Shown here: piece by piece, positions 35,116 through 44,428 of the stretch | Layout: every line of letters starts with the position of its first letter | Position numbering within the stretch: the stretch's first letter is position 1 | Source of the DNA: Singulisphaera acidiphila DSM 18658 | GTDB taxonomy: Bacteria > Planctomycetota > Planctomycetia > Isosphaerales > Isosphaeraceae | DNA: 64,000 nt | Reading direction: 5' to 3' | Assembly (NCBI RefSeq): GCF_000242455.2 | Contig: NC_019892.1 | Span: 8,132,744 to 8,196,743, forward strand | Notes under the pieces: generated by a model | The model's database searches: none | What the model was told of the DNA's origin: nothing | The model's input: only the letters and a program-made list of their open reading frames with translations | Made by a program: the position numbers and the translations under genes

Positions 35116-36843
35116 TCAGTCCTGGTCGCCAATCGCGACACTCAAGGCGTTTTCAAGGCTGGTCACGCCCTGGCGTGCTTTGTCCACGGCGCTGTCGATC
35201 AGCAGCTTCATGCCTTGGTCACGAGCCGCGGCGCGAAGCTCAGGCAAAGGTGTCCGCCTCTGGATCAATCGAGCCATTTCCGGAGTGATCCGGATCACCT
35301 CGAAGACGCCGACCCGACCTTTGTATCCCGACTCCCGGCACTTCGAGCATCCTCTGGGCCGATAGAGCGTCTCGCCCGGCTCCAGGCCATGACGTAACGC
35401 CAGTTCCTTCTCACAGGCGTACGGTTCCTTGCACTCGGGACAGAGCCGGCGCACCAGCCGCTGGGCCTCGAGCACGCGAAGCGTGGAGGCCAGGAGGAAC
35501 GGCTCGATCCCCATGTCCTGAAGGCGATTGACGGCGGCCAGAGCGTCATTGGTATGCAGCGTCGAGAGGACAAAGTGGCCGGTCAAGGCGGCCCGGAGAC
35601 AGATCTCGGCCGTCTCCTGGTCCCGAACCTCGCCAACCATGATGATGTCAGGGTCCTGCCGCAAGAAGGACCGTAGCGCCGTGGCGAAGCTCAAACCGAT
35701 CTGGCTCTTAACCTGGATCTGGTTCATCCCCCGGAACTTGTATTCGACCGGGTCCTCGACAGTACAGATGTTGGTATGGCTCTCATTGAGTAGGTTCAGG
35801 CAAGCATAGAGTGTTGTGCTCTTACCACTGCCGGTTGGGCCCGTGACAAGCATCAGGCCGTGGGGCAGATGGATCGACTCAATCAGGTCGCTGGCCTGAC
35901 GCACGTCGAGCCCGAGCGTGGTCAGGTCGAGCGGGATGTTCCCTTTGTCCAGAAGCCGCATGACCATCTTCTCGCCGACGATCGCCGGCACCGTGCTGAC
36001 ACGAAGGTCGATCCGGCGTTCGCCGCTCTTCAAGCCGATCGCGCCGTCCTGGGGGATCCGCTTCTCGGCGATGTCCATCTTGGCCAGGATCTTGAACCGC
36101 GACAGCACCATCGTGAACGTCGACCGCGGCATCGGCGGCATCTCCTGGAGGCGGCCGTCAATCCGGAGCCGAATGCGACAGGTGTCCTCAAACGGCTCGA
36201 GATGGATGTCGCTGGCCCCCGAGCGGATCGCCTGGTCGAGGATCTGATTGACCATCCGGATGACCCGGCCGTTGCGGCCCGGCGGAGGAGGCTGGTCCAG
36301 GTGGAGGATCGTATCGTCGTCGTCCTCCTCCTCGCTCTGATCCGAATCAATCTGCTCGAATTCCTCGGTGCCGGGAATAAACCCCTCGGTTGCGTGCGTC
36401 TCGTTGAAGAGCCTGTCGAGCCAGACTTCGGCAATCGACAACGCCGCGATTCGGGGCCTGACCCGCAGGCCGGTCAACAGTTGGATCTCGTCGATGACGA
36501 GCATGGCGTCGGGAGTCACGATCGCCAGGTCGAGTTGTTCACCTCGCACGGAGAGCGGGACAACCAACTGGTCGCGGCAGAGTTTCTCGGGAAGCAGCCT
36601 CGCCATCTCAGGCGACGGAGCCCCCCCCTGGGTCTCTTCAGTCACCAGCGGGAGCACAAGGTGTTCAGAATAGGTTTGGGCGATCTGCTGATCCGTGGCC
36701 AGCCCCGACTTGATGAGTTCATGGACCGTCAGCTCACCGACCCGCGCGCGAAACTCGCGGAGCTTCTTCTGGTCGATAATCTCCCGGTCCAGCAGCAACT
36801 GGATGGTCAAGGAGTGGCCGGCAACAGGGGCGGCGGAGTTCAC
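35116..36843 (-). CDS. gspE: Type II secretion/pilus assembly ATPase GspE
   Basis: 575 residues. Residues 1-160 are a T2SSE_N-like region. Residues about 164-178 are a run of acidic amino acids (DSDQSEEEDDDD), unusual and probably a flexible linker. The ATPase core has IHLEPFEDTCRIRLRIDG, Walker A GPTGSGKST at 335-343, the Asp box ICTVEDPVEYKF, Walker B-type RQDPDIIMVGEVRD near 395-408, and His box STLHTNDA. The zinc-binding CPEC (468, 471) and CSKC (499, 502) pairs are present. GspE powers pseudopilus assembly from the cytoplasm. The start overlaps the GspC-like gene end by four bases. Confidence 0.97.
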   Translation of the reverse strand: MNSAAPVAGHSLTIQLLLDREIIDQKKLREFRARVGELTVHELIKSGLATDQQIAQTYSEHLVLPLVTEETQGGAPSPEMARLLPEKLCRDQLVVPLSVRGEQLDLAIVTPDAMLVIDEIQLLTGLRVRPRIAALSIAEVWLDRLFNETHATEGFIPGTEEFEQIDSDQSEEEDDDDTILHLDQPPPPGRNGRVIRMVNQILDQAIRSGASDIHLEPFEDTCRIRLRIDGRLQEMPPMPRSTFTMVLSRFKILAKMDIAEKRIPQDGAIGLKSGERRIDLRVSTVPAIVGEKMVMRLLDKGNIPLDLTTLGLDVRQASDLIESIHLPHGLMLVTGPTGSGKSTTLYACLNLLNESHTNICTVEDPVEYKFRGMNQIQVKSQIGLSFATALRSFLRQDPDIIMVGEVRDQETAEICLRAALTGHFVLSTLHTNDALAAVNRLQDMGIEPFLLASTLRVLEAQRLVRRLCPECKEPYACEKELALRHGLEPGETLYRPRGCSKCRESGYKGRVGVFEVIRITPEMARLIQRRTPLPELRAAARDQGMKLLIDSAVDKARQGVTSLENALSVAIGDQD

Positions 36844-37547
36844 TGAGTGAGGCCTCCCAGACCTAATTTCCTGATAACATCAATAATCGACGCAGCTTTT
36901 CCACCCCAGAGGAGCCTGCTCAGATCCGTGCCGGCCTCCAGGTTGGCGGCGGCGGCATCGGTCGTTGCCGGTTGGGGAGCAGGCCTCGATGGCACTTGGG
37001 GCGATGCGACGTTGGCGTAGGCCAGCACGATCGGGCGGGGACGGTCCTTGATCTGTAGGTAGACGAGGTCGCGTTCGACCCGGTTGAGTCGTGCGGGTTG
37101 GGATTCGGGTGACGCCGCCGCCACCATTTCGCCGAGGAGGTAGACCCGCCCGTTGATCACCGCCGCCCGACGACGGCCATGAACCAGCGTGGCGCCAAGG
37201 TTCCACTTGTGTTGCGACTCCTCCGTATTCGCATCGTTCGCAGCGGAAGCATTGCCCCCCTGAGCGGCCCCTTTCGATGGTTGCTGCACTGTCACGGAAC
37301 GAGGTTTACCTCCACTCTGAGGCCGCTCCACCGGTTCGGCTCCTGATCCGTCCAGGGACACAAAGGGGTTGCGATCGGACGCCGGCTTAAGACTGAGATT
37401 GAACAGACGAGACTCGGATTCGGGCGCCTCGGACTGCGCCGGTTCGAGGATCGTGGGCGAGTCGAGGTAAGGCCACACGCACCAACCGACAACCGCGACG
37501 GCCGAGATCAACGGGACAAACCTCAGGATAAGGGCATTCGACGCCAT
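36840..37547 (-). CDS. GspC/PilP-like inner-membrane protein
   Basis: 235 residues. A single N-terminal helix (LRFVPLISAVAVVGWCVWPY, about 8-27) is followed by a variable Ser/Pro/Gly-rich linker (about 30-115). A small domain at about 115-175 (LGATLVHGRRRAAVINGRVYLLGEMV, then RVERDLVYLQIKDRPRPIVL) resembles the GspC homology region or PilP, which links the inner-membrane platform to the secretin. Its position before gspE and after the PilO-like gene fits that role. Weak sequence match, so the call relies on topology and context. Confidence 0.6.
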   Translation of the reverse strand: MASNALILRFVPLISAVAVVGWCVWPYLDSPTILEPAQSEAPESESRLFNLSLKPASDRNPFVSLDGSGAEPVERPQSGGKPRSVTVQQPSKGAAQGGNASAANDANTEESQHKWNLGATLVHGRRRAAVINGRVYLLGEMVAAASPESQPARLNRVERDLVYLQIKDRPRPIVLAYANVASPQVPSRPAPQPATTDAAAANLEAGTDLSRLLWGGKAASIIDVIRKLGLGGLTQ

Positions 37548-37553
37548 GGCTGT

Positions 37554-38117
37554 TCACCCGAAGATGCCGACTACGATCAGGCTCAGGCTGTAGAGACCGT
37601 CCTCGTCCTGCTGGTCGGACACAGACTGAGTCCGGGCCAGTTCAAACTCAAACTGCTCGATCCGAAACAGGTGCGGGTCGGCCTCGATCCAACGCATCAG
37701 GGCTTCCATGTTGGTATAGCTCCCCTCGACGGAGATGGCCACCTGGACGAGCTTGTAGACCCCCAGTTCGGACGTGGACTTAGGAACGAGGGAAACCAGC
37801 TTGATCGGGCGTTGCCGAATGCCGCCCATGAGATACTGGACGACCTCATTCTGATCCGAAGATTGGTTCACCTTCTCTTGAAACCGACGAGTCAAGAGGC
37901 GGAGATCCTCAATCGTCGTGGCCAGTTCAAGCCGTTTCCGCTCAGTCCCCAGTTCCTGGGTCATCGTCAATGTCTGCGTGACCATCGGTTGGTAGAGGCC
38001 AAAGTACCAGGTTCCAAGTAGGATCACACCGACAACGACCCGGAGTTGAAACGGGCTCCGCAGGATATTCTCGAACGAGACCTTGAGACGGGAGATCGGG
38101 GTCGTGCTTTGACTCAT
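37554..38117 (-). CDS. GspM/PilO-like inner-membrane protein
   Basis: 187 residues. The ATG at 38117 has a GGTGGAAAG stretch upstream. A single helix (about 28-45, RVVVGVILLGTWYFGLYQPM) is followed by a coiled-coil segment (TQELGTERKRLELATTIEDL and RLLTRRFQEKVNQ) and a small ferredoxin-like domain (KLVQVAISVEGSYTNMEALM, RWIEADPHLFRIEQFEFEL). That layout is PilO/GspM. It stands between the PilM/PilN-like and GspC-like genes, spaced only six bases from the next gene. Confidence 0.78.
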   Translation of the reverse strand: MSQSTTPISRLKVSFENILRSPFQLRVVVGVILLGTWYFGLYQPMVTQTLTMTQELGTERKRLELATTIEDLRLLTRRFQEKVNQSSDQNEVVQYLMGGIRQRPIKLVSLVPKSTSELGVYKLVQVAISVEGSYTNMEALMRWIEADPHLFRIEQFEFELARTQSVSDQQDEDGLYSLSLIVVGIFG

Positions 38118-38227
38118 GGCGCTTTCCACCGGCACGCAGACCGGTCTGGAGCGGTTGCCCCTCGTGTCGCCCACATCGGGGCGGCGGGATCGTGTTCGGC
38201 CAGTGGTCCACCCAAACCAAAGTTACT

Positions 38228-39730
38228 CTAGGTCTTGCTTTCCTTGGCTTTCGGTTTTTTCTTGGCCTCGGCCTGACAGGTAACGGTAAAGGCGACGAAG
38301 GGGCGGTAGGTACGTGTGTCCGTTCCCCATCGCAGCGCTGAGAGCTTGATCTGCGGAAGCCCCTTGCGAATCAACTGGCTCGAACGCATTGCAGCCAGAT
38401 AGGTATCAATCTCGGCGGGAACAACGCCGTCACCAGCAATAGGGGCACGCATGCTCAAGGAAAGCAGGCGATCGCTGGTCATGTCATGTTTTGCATCGCC
38501 AAGCTTGCAATGCCCTTTCACCGTGCTGACCGTCATCGTGGACGGCAACGGTGTGGCGACCTCGCGAAGGCAGTCAGTCCAGAAGATCCGTGTGCCCAGG
38601 TATTGATGAATTGCCTTGGATCGGACCGTCTGACTGGCTTTCTCTTTCTCAAGATCAGCGATTGATCGACCCTTAATCCATTGATGATGAGTCAGCGCCG
38701 TTTTCACCGCATGAACATTTCGCTCGAGTTCATTCTGACCCCTCTGGAGAAACACCGTGGCCATCGCCATGGTGGCCACCTGAACGCCGATTTGCCCAAG
38801 GGGCAACAGCCGGAGGAGGGAATCGCGGGGCCGCATCGAGCGGGCGAGGTTGAGTCCCTTGGCCTCGGCATGGCAACCCATGGCCAGACCAAAGGCGGTG
38901 TCAGCCGCATTGAACCCGGGGCCATCGAACCGCTGCATCCGGAGATGGGTTTCGCGCCACTGCGGGGTATCATCGAGGTGAAGCAATTCCGGACGGCCAT
39001 GCACCCAGACAACGTCGGGGGGTGTATCGACCCCGTAATACCGGCTCAACGCTCGAAGTGATCGGATGCTCGAGACGACTGCCGTGGCCTCCTCACCCGC
39101 CGGCATCTCAAAGTAGCGCCAAGCCAAGGGTTGATCCTGGGCCGTCAGCATGGCAAGCCCACTCTCGGCCCCGAGAAAGATCCGTAGCGACGATTTGGTG
39201 CCGCGATCCGTTCGGTGGCGGCGGATCGCGGCCCTCAGAAGCGCGAAAGGAGCGGGCTCGACCTGCGACGGCGTCACCCCGCATTTTTCCAAGCCTTGGA
39301 GGATCGGCGCCAGGTATTTCCTGCGGGTCGCGATGATACTGGCGACCGGCACCTTGCCGGGCTGGCTCTTGATCATATCCACGTCCATATCGTCGATAAC
39401 CAGGTTCGACGATCGGAGGACCTCGTGGAGCAAGATCTGGGGCGCGGCATCGAGGTTCATCGACTTGATCGGTCGCGTCGAAAAGAAGACGCTGAGCACC
39501 GGCAAGCCAATCGCGATCGGCGCGTTCTTCCAGGGTTCGCTCTCAAGCACCGGGGCGAGGATGCGGGGAATCACAACGTCGATCGAGTCACCCAGCATCG
39601 GCTCGGTTCGGCGGCCCATCTCGAGCGGCCCGAGCGGCGTAAAGGCGACCTGGCTGAGGACGAGATCACGATGGCCGATCATGAGCCCGATGGCCCGGCC
39701 AGTGGCCAGTTTACCCAGCAGCTTCTTCAT
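38228..39730 (-). CDS. GspL-like (PilM/PilN-like) assembly protein
   Basis: 500 residues from the ATG at 39730. The first part (about 1-310) is PilM/actin-like: VLSQVAFTPLGPLEMGR, PIAIGLPVLSVFFSTRP, LGLEKCGVTPSQVEPAPFAL-like GLEKCGVTPSQVEPAPFALL and RSLRALSRYYGV. A possible helix near 335-352 (GQIGVQVATMAMATVFL) leads to a PilN-like C-terminal part with a coiled segment (NELERNVHAVKTAL, RSIADLEKEKASQTV) and MTVSTVKGHC. Having both parts on one chain is the GspL arrangement of type II secretion. A 110-base gap separates it from the PilO-like gene. N-terminal nucleotide-binding residues are not obvious, so ATP binding is uncertain. Confidence 0.75.
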   Translation of the reverse strand: MKKLLGKLATGRAIGLMIGHRDLVLSQVAFTPLGPLEMGRRTEPMLGDSIDVVIPRILAPVLESEPWKNAPIAIGLPVLSVFFSTRPIKSMNLDAAPQILLHEVLRSSNLVIDDMDVDMIKSQPGKVPVASIIATRRKYLAPILQGLEKCGVTPSQVEPAPFALLRAAIRRHRTDRGTKSSLRIFLGAESGLAMLTAQDQPLAWRYFEMPAGEEATAVVSSIRSLRALSRYYGVDTPPDVVWVHGRPELLHLDDTPQWRETHLRMQRFDGPGFNAADTAFGLAMGCHAEAKGLNLARSMRPRDSLLRLLPLGQIGVQVATMAMATVFLQRGQNELERNVHAVKTALTHHQWIKGRSIADLEKEKASQTVRSKAIHQYLGTRIFWTDCLREVATPLPSTMTVSTVKGHCKLGDAKHDMTSDRLLSLSMRAPIAGDGVVPAEIDTYLAAMRSSQLIRKGLPQIKLSALRWGTDTRTYRPFVAFTVTCQAEAKKKPKAKESKT

Positions 39731-39853
39731 CCCATCGGCTCCCCGCCACGAACCGCCCCGTCGTCCCCGGAAACGAGCGGCCCCCGCCCTGATCGACGCC
39801 GATCGAGGCGGGGGCGGAACGCATTGCCGACCCACTTGTCAGCGGGTGCGTTA

Positions 39854-40294
39854 TTACGGAGTTACCGGTTGGGCGAACGGACTGATGGCGACGGGAATCG
39901 TGCTTTCCGGATCATACCCCTGGTCGTTGTAGAGCACGGTGTAAGCACCGTAGCCTGCCGACGCACCGGCTCGGGTCAAGGTCAACGTCCAGGAGTCGTC
40001 GAGCTCGCCCGTGCTGCCCGCTGCGATCGTCCCTACGGTGAAGTATCGCGGGACCGGCACCTGGATATCGAGCTCGGTGATCGCATTTGCATAGGTTCCC
40101 TCACGGGCGTGGTACCGCTCCTGAGCCGTGCGGACGGCCGACAGGTAGGCAAACGCTTCAGAGCCTTTCGACCGCTCCACGGACTGGAGGAATCGCGGCA
40201 CGCCGAAGGCCGCCAGCACGCCGATGATTACGACAACCACGGCGAGTTCAACCAGCGTGAACCCGCGCGAAATTTTCCGCTTACGACCCAACAT
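39854..40294 (-). CDS. gspG: Major pseudopilin GspG-like
   Basis: 146 residues. Short basic leader MLGRKRKISR then GFTLVELAVVVVIIGVLAAF, processing after Gly with Glu at +5. The mature start FLQSVERSKGSEAFAYLSAVRTAQERYHA and the C-terminal beta part with DDSWTLTLTRAG fit a GspG or type IVa-like major pilin. The leader and size are the most canonical of the pseudopilins here. GAGGAGAG ribosome site upstream suggests high expression. It is separated from the secretin by 565 bases, so it may have its own promoter. Confidence 0.88.
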   Translation of the reverse strand: MLGRKRKISRGFTLVELAVVVVIIGVLAAFGVPRFLQSVERSKGSEAFAYLSAVRTAQERYHAREGTYANAITELDIQVPVPRYFTVGTIAAGSTGELDDSWTLTLTRAGASAGYGAYTVLYNDQGYDPESTIPVAISPFAQPVTP

Positions 40295-40859
40295 AGTTTC
40301 TCTCCTCAGAAGTCTTCAGTTGGCCACGTTGACTCTGGGAAACACGAACTCGGCCGGATCGACCAACCGCCGACCTTGGTCCGTGGCGGGACTCACCAGT
40401 TCGCACATGCCATGAGAGACCTCATGATCAGATGTCGCGATATCCGGGAACACTCTCTCGGACGAGCCCCGAACTCCTGGAAAGGACTACGTCGTCGACG
40501 CAGGGCTGTCAAACCGCGGCGGGAGGAATGGCGAAATTCGGCAACATCACGTGGCGTTTCGCACTCGAGTGATGATGCCTAGAGCAGTTTACGTTCGTTT
40601 GGTGCACGAAAATTACGAAACAGCCGCCCGGTTCCATCATGCCTGGTCCCGTTCGACGGTCACGGATCGATCGCGCAATCGGTGCCCTATGACTCAAGAA
40701 GTCAGTGATCTTGCTCTGAGATCCGTGACCCGGCCATATCCAGCCACCCCGATCACTTGACCTGTGGTCCCCTCGTCCGAAAATCGTTGCCAATGCAACG
40801 CGAGCCGAGATCGCTTGAGAACCGGCAGAGGTCGACATCGCGACGAACGCGCGCAACGG
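40295..40859. other. 565-base gap inside the secretion locus
   Basis: No supported gene; the small open frames lack ribosome sites and resemble nothing known. It lies between the secretin and the major pseudopilin. It probably holds the promoter for gspG and the downstream genes, but I cannot name -35/-10 elements. Confidence 0.4.
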
Positions 40860-43800
40860 TCAGGGCTTGGCCCCGCCCGCGTCGGGCATCGCCTGCGACG
40901 CCTTCCGGCCCGCCCCGAACAACCGAAGGCCGAGGGAAGGCCGAACCGTCACAGCAGGGGGAGTGGAAGGAGGCCGTGAGGTGGTGCCAGGGCCGCCCGC
41001 TTCTGTCGGGGGAGCATCCGCTCGCTTCGGGGCGGACCGTTGGAGCATTCCCCGAAGGGTGTCCCCCTTGTGGCCCTTCAATGCCTCCTCCCGCGACACC
41101 CCGGGCGGGACCGGCCAGGATGCCAACTCCTGAACCTGAAAACGACTCAGGAAGCCTGCGGAGTGGCTGCCGGCCCGGGATCGTGAGCCCGGATCCGAAA
41201 CGGCCGGCGGAGGCTCCACGGCGCTCGGCTTCGGTGACTCCGCCCCGCTTCGCCGGCCGGGCAAACTGCGCTCCCGCTCCGGAACAATCGTCGGCTTGGC
41301 CGTGGCGGGGGATAACGGCTCCTGGTCCCGGACCGGATTCTCCGCCGCCGAGAGCAACTGGGCAGGCGGCACAATGATCTCAGTCCCGGGGCGTAGAACG
41401 CCCGTGTCCACAACCTGCTGGCGGTTCGCGTTCAAGAGCGCGGCGGCGTGTTTCGGTGTTCCGTAGTAGTATTGGGAGATGGAGGCAAAGTCCTCTCCAG
41501 GGCGAACGCGATGAGGGAAGCCCCTCGCCGTCGCCGGGGTTACGGCCGACGTCAGAACCGCCGGATTAGGCGCGGTCATTGAGGTGGTGACGGTGGCCGG
41601 ATCACTCGTCGCCTGGCTCCGAGTCGTCGTCCGCGCGGCCGAGGCCGTGTCGAAGAAGCGCCGGGGAATGGCCTCGCTCGGAGTCGGTGCGGAGTCGAAA
41701 AATCGTGAGGGGCCATTATAGCCCGACGTCCCCTCCTGTAGTGACTCATCCTCCATCAGTGGCGACTCGTCATCTTCCGACGGCGGCATTGGTACGGGCG
41801 GGAGCGGTGGTGTGTCAGGCAGCGTCAGGTTCGGTGATGATCTGATCGGCGGCGGCCCCCCTCCCAAGGGGGATGCAGCCGGCGCGGGAGACGGCGGCAA
41901 CTGGTACGTGTCCGCGGTCGAACCGGCCGGTTCGAAGCCTGGAGGGAGGACAAGTACCTCACCCGGTTGGACTGCGGGGCCAGGCATCGGGCCCGAGTTG
42001 GGGATTCCCATTTCGCCTCGGGGGGGAAGGCCCAGCTCCGGATCGGGCAAGCCGCCACGGCGAATGATCCGGGGCGTCAAGAGCACGATCAGCTCATTCT
42101 TCACGCTCCTCGTCCGGCGCGTGCGGAAGGCGGCGCCTAGCACTGGGATCCGATTCAAGCCAGGGATCCCCTCCTCGACAATCTCGTCCTGGTCGTCGAT
42201 CAGACCACCGATGACGATCGTCGCCCCGTCGGGCACCATGATGTTGGTGGTCACCTCCGAGGTGTTCGTCTGGGGAATGCCCTGTGAGTCGAGGGTGCCA
42301 GTGCTCTTTTCGGGATGGACCTCCATACGGACCATCCCGTCGTTGGAAACGAACGGTCGAAGCGTCAGGAGGGTGCCAACACTCAGGAACTCCACGGTTT
42401 GCAACGAGCTGGTCAAGTTCGTCACCGTGTTCTTGAATCCGAGGCGCTGACCGAGTTGGATCTCCGCCCGCTGTTTGTTCAGGACAAGGACGCGCGGACT
42501 CGCCAGGATATTGGTCTTGTTCAACGACTCGATGGCCTCGATGAAGCCAGACACATTGTTGCTGATGAAACCGAACTTCAACCCGGTATTCGAACCGGTG
42601 TAGCCCGGTATCAATTCTCCGGGCTGAACGCGAGTAAACGGCGCGGGTAAGGGGGCAGCCGCCAAAACACGAGCGGGGGTAAACCCGCCCGCCGCGTTGA
42701 CCAGGGCTCCGGAGCCGCCAACCAAAGCCTTGTGTTGGATGTTGTCCACCACCGAGAAATTGATGCCCAGCGACTGGGTGTTGTTGAGTTGAACGCTGAG
42801 AATCACCGCTTCGATCAACACCTGGGGCGGCTGGACATCGACCCGTCGCACCACCTCGTCGATGGTCGCGAGATTCTCGGGATAATCACGGACGATGACG
42901 ATGTCGTGAGACGAGAGCGAGTTGCCCCCGGTGTCGGAGGTACCGGCGACACCGCCACCGGCCGTCAATGCTCCGCTCCCCCCCATGCCTAACGAGGCAC
43001 CCGCTGTATTCGGGCTGTCTCCCCCGCCGCCTCCCGCTCCTCCTGCCCCTACTCCCGCTCCGGCCCCTCCTCCCGCAGCTCCGCCGCCCCCTGAGACTCG
43101 GCTTCCGCCCCCCGCCCCTTTGAGGCCTTGCATGGCAGGCGGGGTAGTCGTGACCGAGGCCCCTGAACTGAGGAACGGCCGGATCATCGTACGGAGGTCG
43201 TTTGCACGGATATAGTTCAGGTGATAAACCCTCACTACCGGCTCCCGCTCCTTGGCCTTCATCTCACTCATTTCCTGAGCGGAGTACACATAGATCAGAC
43301 CTTGGTCCTCCTTGACGCCAAGATTCGCCAGCCGCACGATCGCATCGAGGGCCTGCTTGAACGTGACGTCCTGGAGATCGATCCTGATCTGGCCCTGGAC
43401 GGCCGGAGACAAAAGGATATTCACACCCGATTGCCGGCTGAGCAGGGCGAGCACCTGGCGAACTTCCTGGTCTTCGGCGCGAAGCGTGAGGCGATCGTCA
43501 GCCCGAGGCTTTCGCTCGATCGCGTCGGGAAGGCTCAGGTCCGGCATCGGGTTCGGCGGTTTCAGTGGCTCAAGCCCGGGAGGAGCTTGCTCCCTCTCCG
43601 GGCCGGACTCAATCGCGATGGCAGGGACCTGGACAGGAGCAGGCGTAGGGGTGGGAGGCACGGGATCGGGCGGTCGCGCGCCGAAGATTTTGGCCGAGGG
43701 GCCCTTCGGGGAATCGCTCTCCACGAGCGGCTCGGGGGACAGAGGCACCGGGGACGATTCTGTCGACAAGCCCGTCCGGACCAGCGCGTCGTCGGCCGCC

Positions 43801-44027
43801 CGCCGGCTCGTGGGCGATTCGATCTGAACGGTCTCTCCCCCTTGTCGAAGGGGTGGTTTGGACGCGGCCTCCAGGCGATCGCGAGGCTGGGCCGGTCGCG
43901 TGGTCTCATCCACGCCACGGGGAACGAAGGTCGACCGGATGAATGCAAATGCCAACACGGTGACCAGCGCGATCTCGAAGCAGAGGAACCAGACCTGTCT
44001 CGGGACCCTCCATTTCGCGTGGCGCAT
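40860..44027 (-). CDS. gspD: Secretin (GspD/PilQ-like) with C-terminal LysM domain
   Basis: 1055 residues. One N-terminal helix (about 14-32) instead of a clear cleavable signal is followed by a Pro-rich linker. An STN-like/N0 domain occupies about 178-250 (DDRLTLRAEDQEVRQVLALL, GVNILLSPAVQGQIRIDLQD). An N-domain near 265-300 is interrupted by a glycine-rich low-complexity insert at about 302-370 (DNA 42918-43124). The secretin core is about 375-656, with ASPRVLVLNKQRAEIQLG, ATIVIGGLIDDQDEIVEEG, IPGLNRIPVLGAAFR and ELIVLLTPRII. A Pro/Ser-rich linker leads to a LysM domain at about 839-889 (VRPGEDFASISQYYYGTPKH, then VLRPGTEIIVPP). It forms the outer-membrane channel; LysM suggests peptidoglycan binding. 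First gene of the locus. Confidence 0.93.
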   Translation of the reverse strand: MRHAKWRVPRQVWFLCFEIALVTVLAFAFIRSTFVPRGVDETTRPAQPRDRLEAASKPPLRQGGETVQIESPTSRRAADDALVRTGLSTESSPVPLSPEPLVESDSPKGPSAKIFGARPPDPVPPTPTPAPVQVPAIAIESGPEREQAPPGLEPLKPPNPMPDLSLPDAIERKPRADDRLTLRAEDQEVRQVLALLSRQSGVNILLSPAVQGQIRIDLQDVTFKQALDAIVRLANLGVKEDQGLIYVYSAQEMSEMKAKEREPVVRVYHLNYIRANDLRTMIRPFLSSGASVTTTPPAMQGLKGAGGGSRVSGGGGAAGGGAGAGVGAGGAGGGGGDSPNTAGASLGMGGSGALTAGGGVAGTSDTGGNSLSSHDIVIVRDYPENLATIDEVVRRVDVQPPQVLIEAVILSVQLNNTQSLGINFSVVDNIQHKALVGGSGALVNAAGGFTPARVLAAAPLPAPFTRVQPGELIPGYTGSNTGLKFGFISNNVSGFIEAIESLNKTNILASPRVLVLNKQRAEIQLGQRLGFKNTVTNLTSSLQTVEFLSVGTLLTLRPFVSNDGMVRMEVHPEKSTGTLDSQGIPQTNTSEVTTNIMVPDGATIVIGGLIDDQDEIVEEGIPGLNRIPVLGAAFRTRRTRSVKNELIVLLTPRIIRRGGLPDPELGLPPRGEMGIPNSGPMPGPAVQPGEVLVLPPGFEPAGSTADTYQLPPSPAPAASPLGGGPPPIRSSPNLTLPDTPPLPPVPMPPSEDDESPLMEDESLQEGTSGYNGPSRFFDSAPTPSEAIPRRFFDTASAARTTTRSQATSDPATVTTSMTAPNPAVLTSAVTPATARGFPHRVRPGEDFASISQYYYGTPKHAAALLNANRQQVVDTGVLRPGTEIIVPPAQLLSAAENPVRDQEPLSPATAKPTIVPERERSLPGRRSGAESPKPSAVEPPPAVSDPGSRSRAGSHSAGFLSRFQVQELASWPVPPGVSREEALKGHKGDTLRGMLQRSAPKRADAPPTEAGGPGTTSRPPSTPPAVTVRPSLGLRLFGAGRKASQAMPDAGGAKP

Positions 44028-44428
44028 GAACAGTCACCATCCACAGTTCCGACGCCGGCCGTCCCGAAAACCCGATTGCCAGCCTCGGATACGAGGCGGA
44101 TCCAGGTCCGCAGTCTGCTGGCCGTCGCGGTCGGATTCTCCACGTCCACGGAGTTTCGTCAAGCGAAGTCGGGACCTTACCCGTCATCCGGATAGGCACC
44201 ACCTCACTTCACATCCAGACTCGGACGGTGGCGCAACCTCTCGCTTTCGATCAAACCTATTTTCCCGGGTCTCGTCTCCATGGTCATCGGTGACAATGAG
44301 ACCAACCTTGAGGATTAATCCGAATCGAGCAGGACTTCGGTGTGACACGACAGGAGATCGAGAAGTGGCACAGAGTGCACAATCAAGCCAGATTGCAAAG
44401 GCTAGACAGGCCACCACAATCTGGGTAG
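44028..44428. other. 401-base region upstream of the secretin gene
   Basis: No supported gene. It presumably contains the promoter of the secretion locus and the end region of the small secreted protein gene. No hairpin with a T-run or clear promoter was found. Confidence 0.35.

Noticed and set aside
44184..44417. Minus-strand frame of 77 residues with a hydrophobic start
   Set aside because: No ribosome site, unusual composition after the first helix; likely chance.
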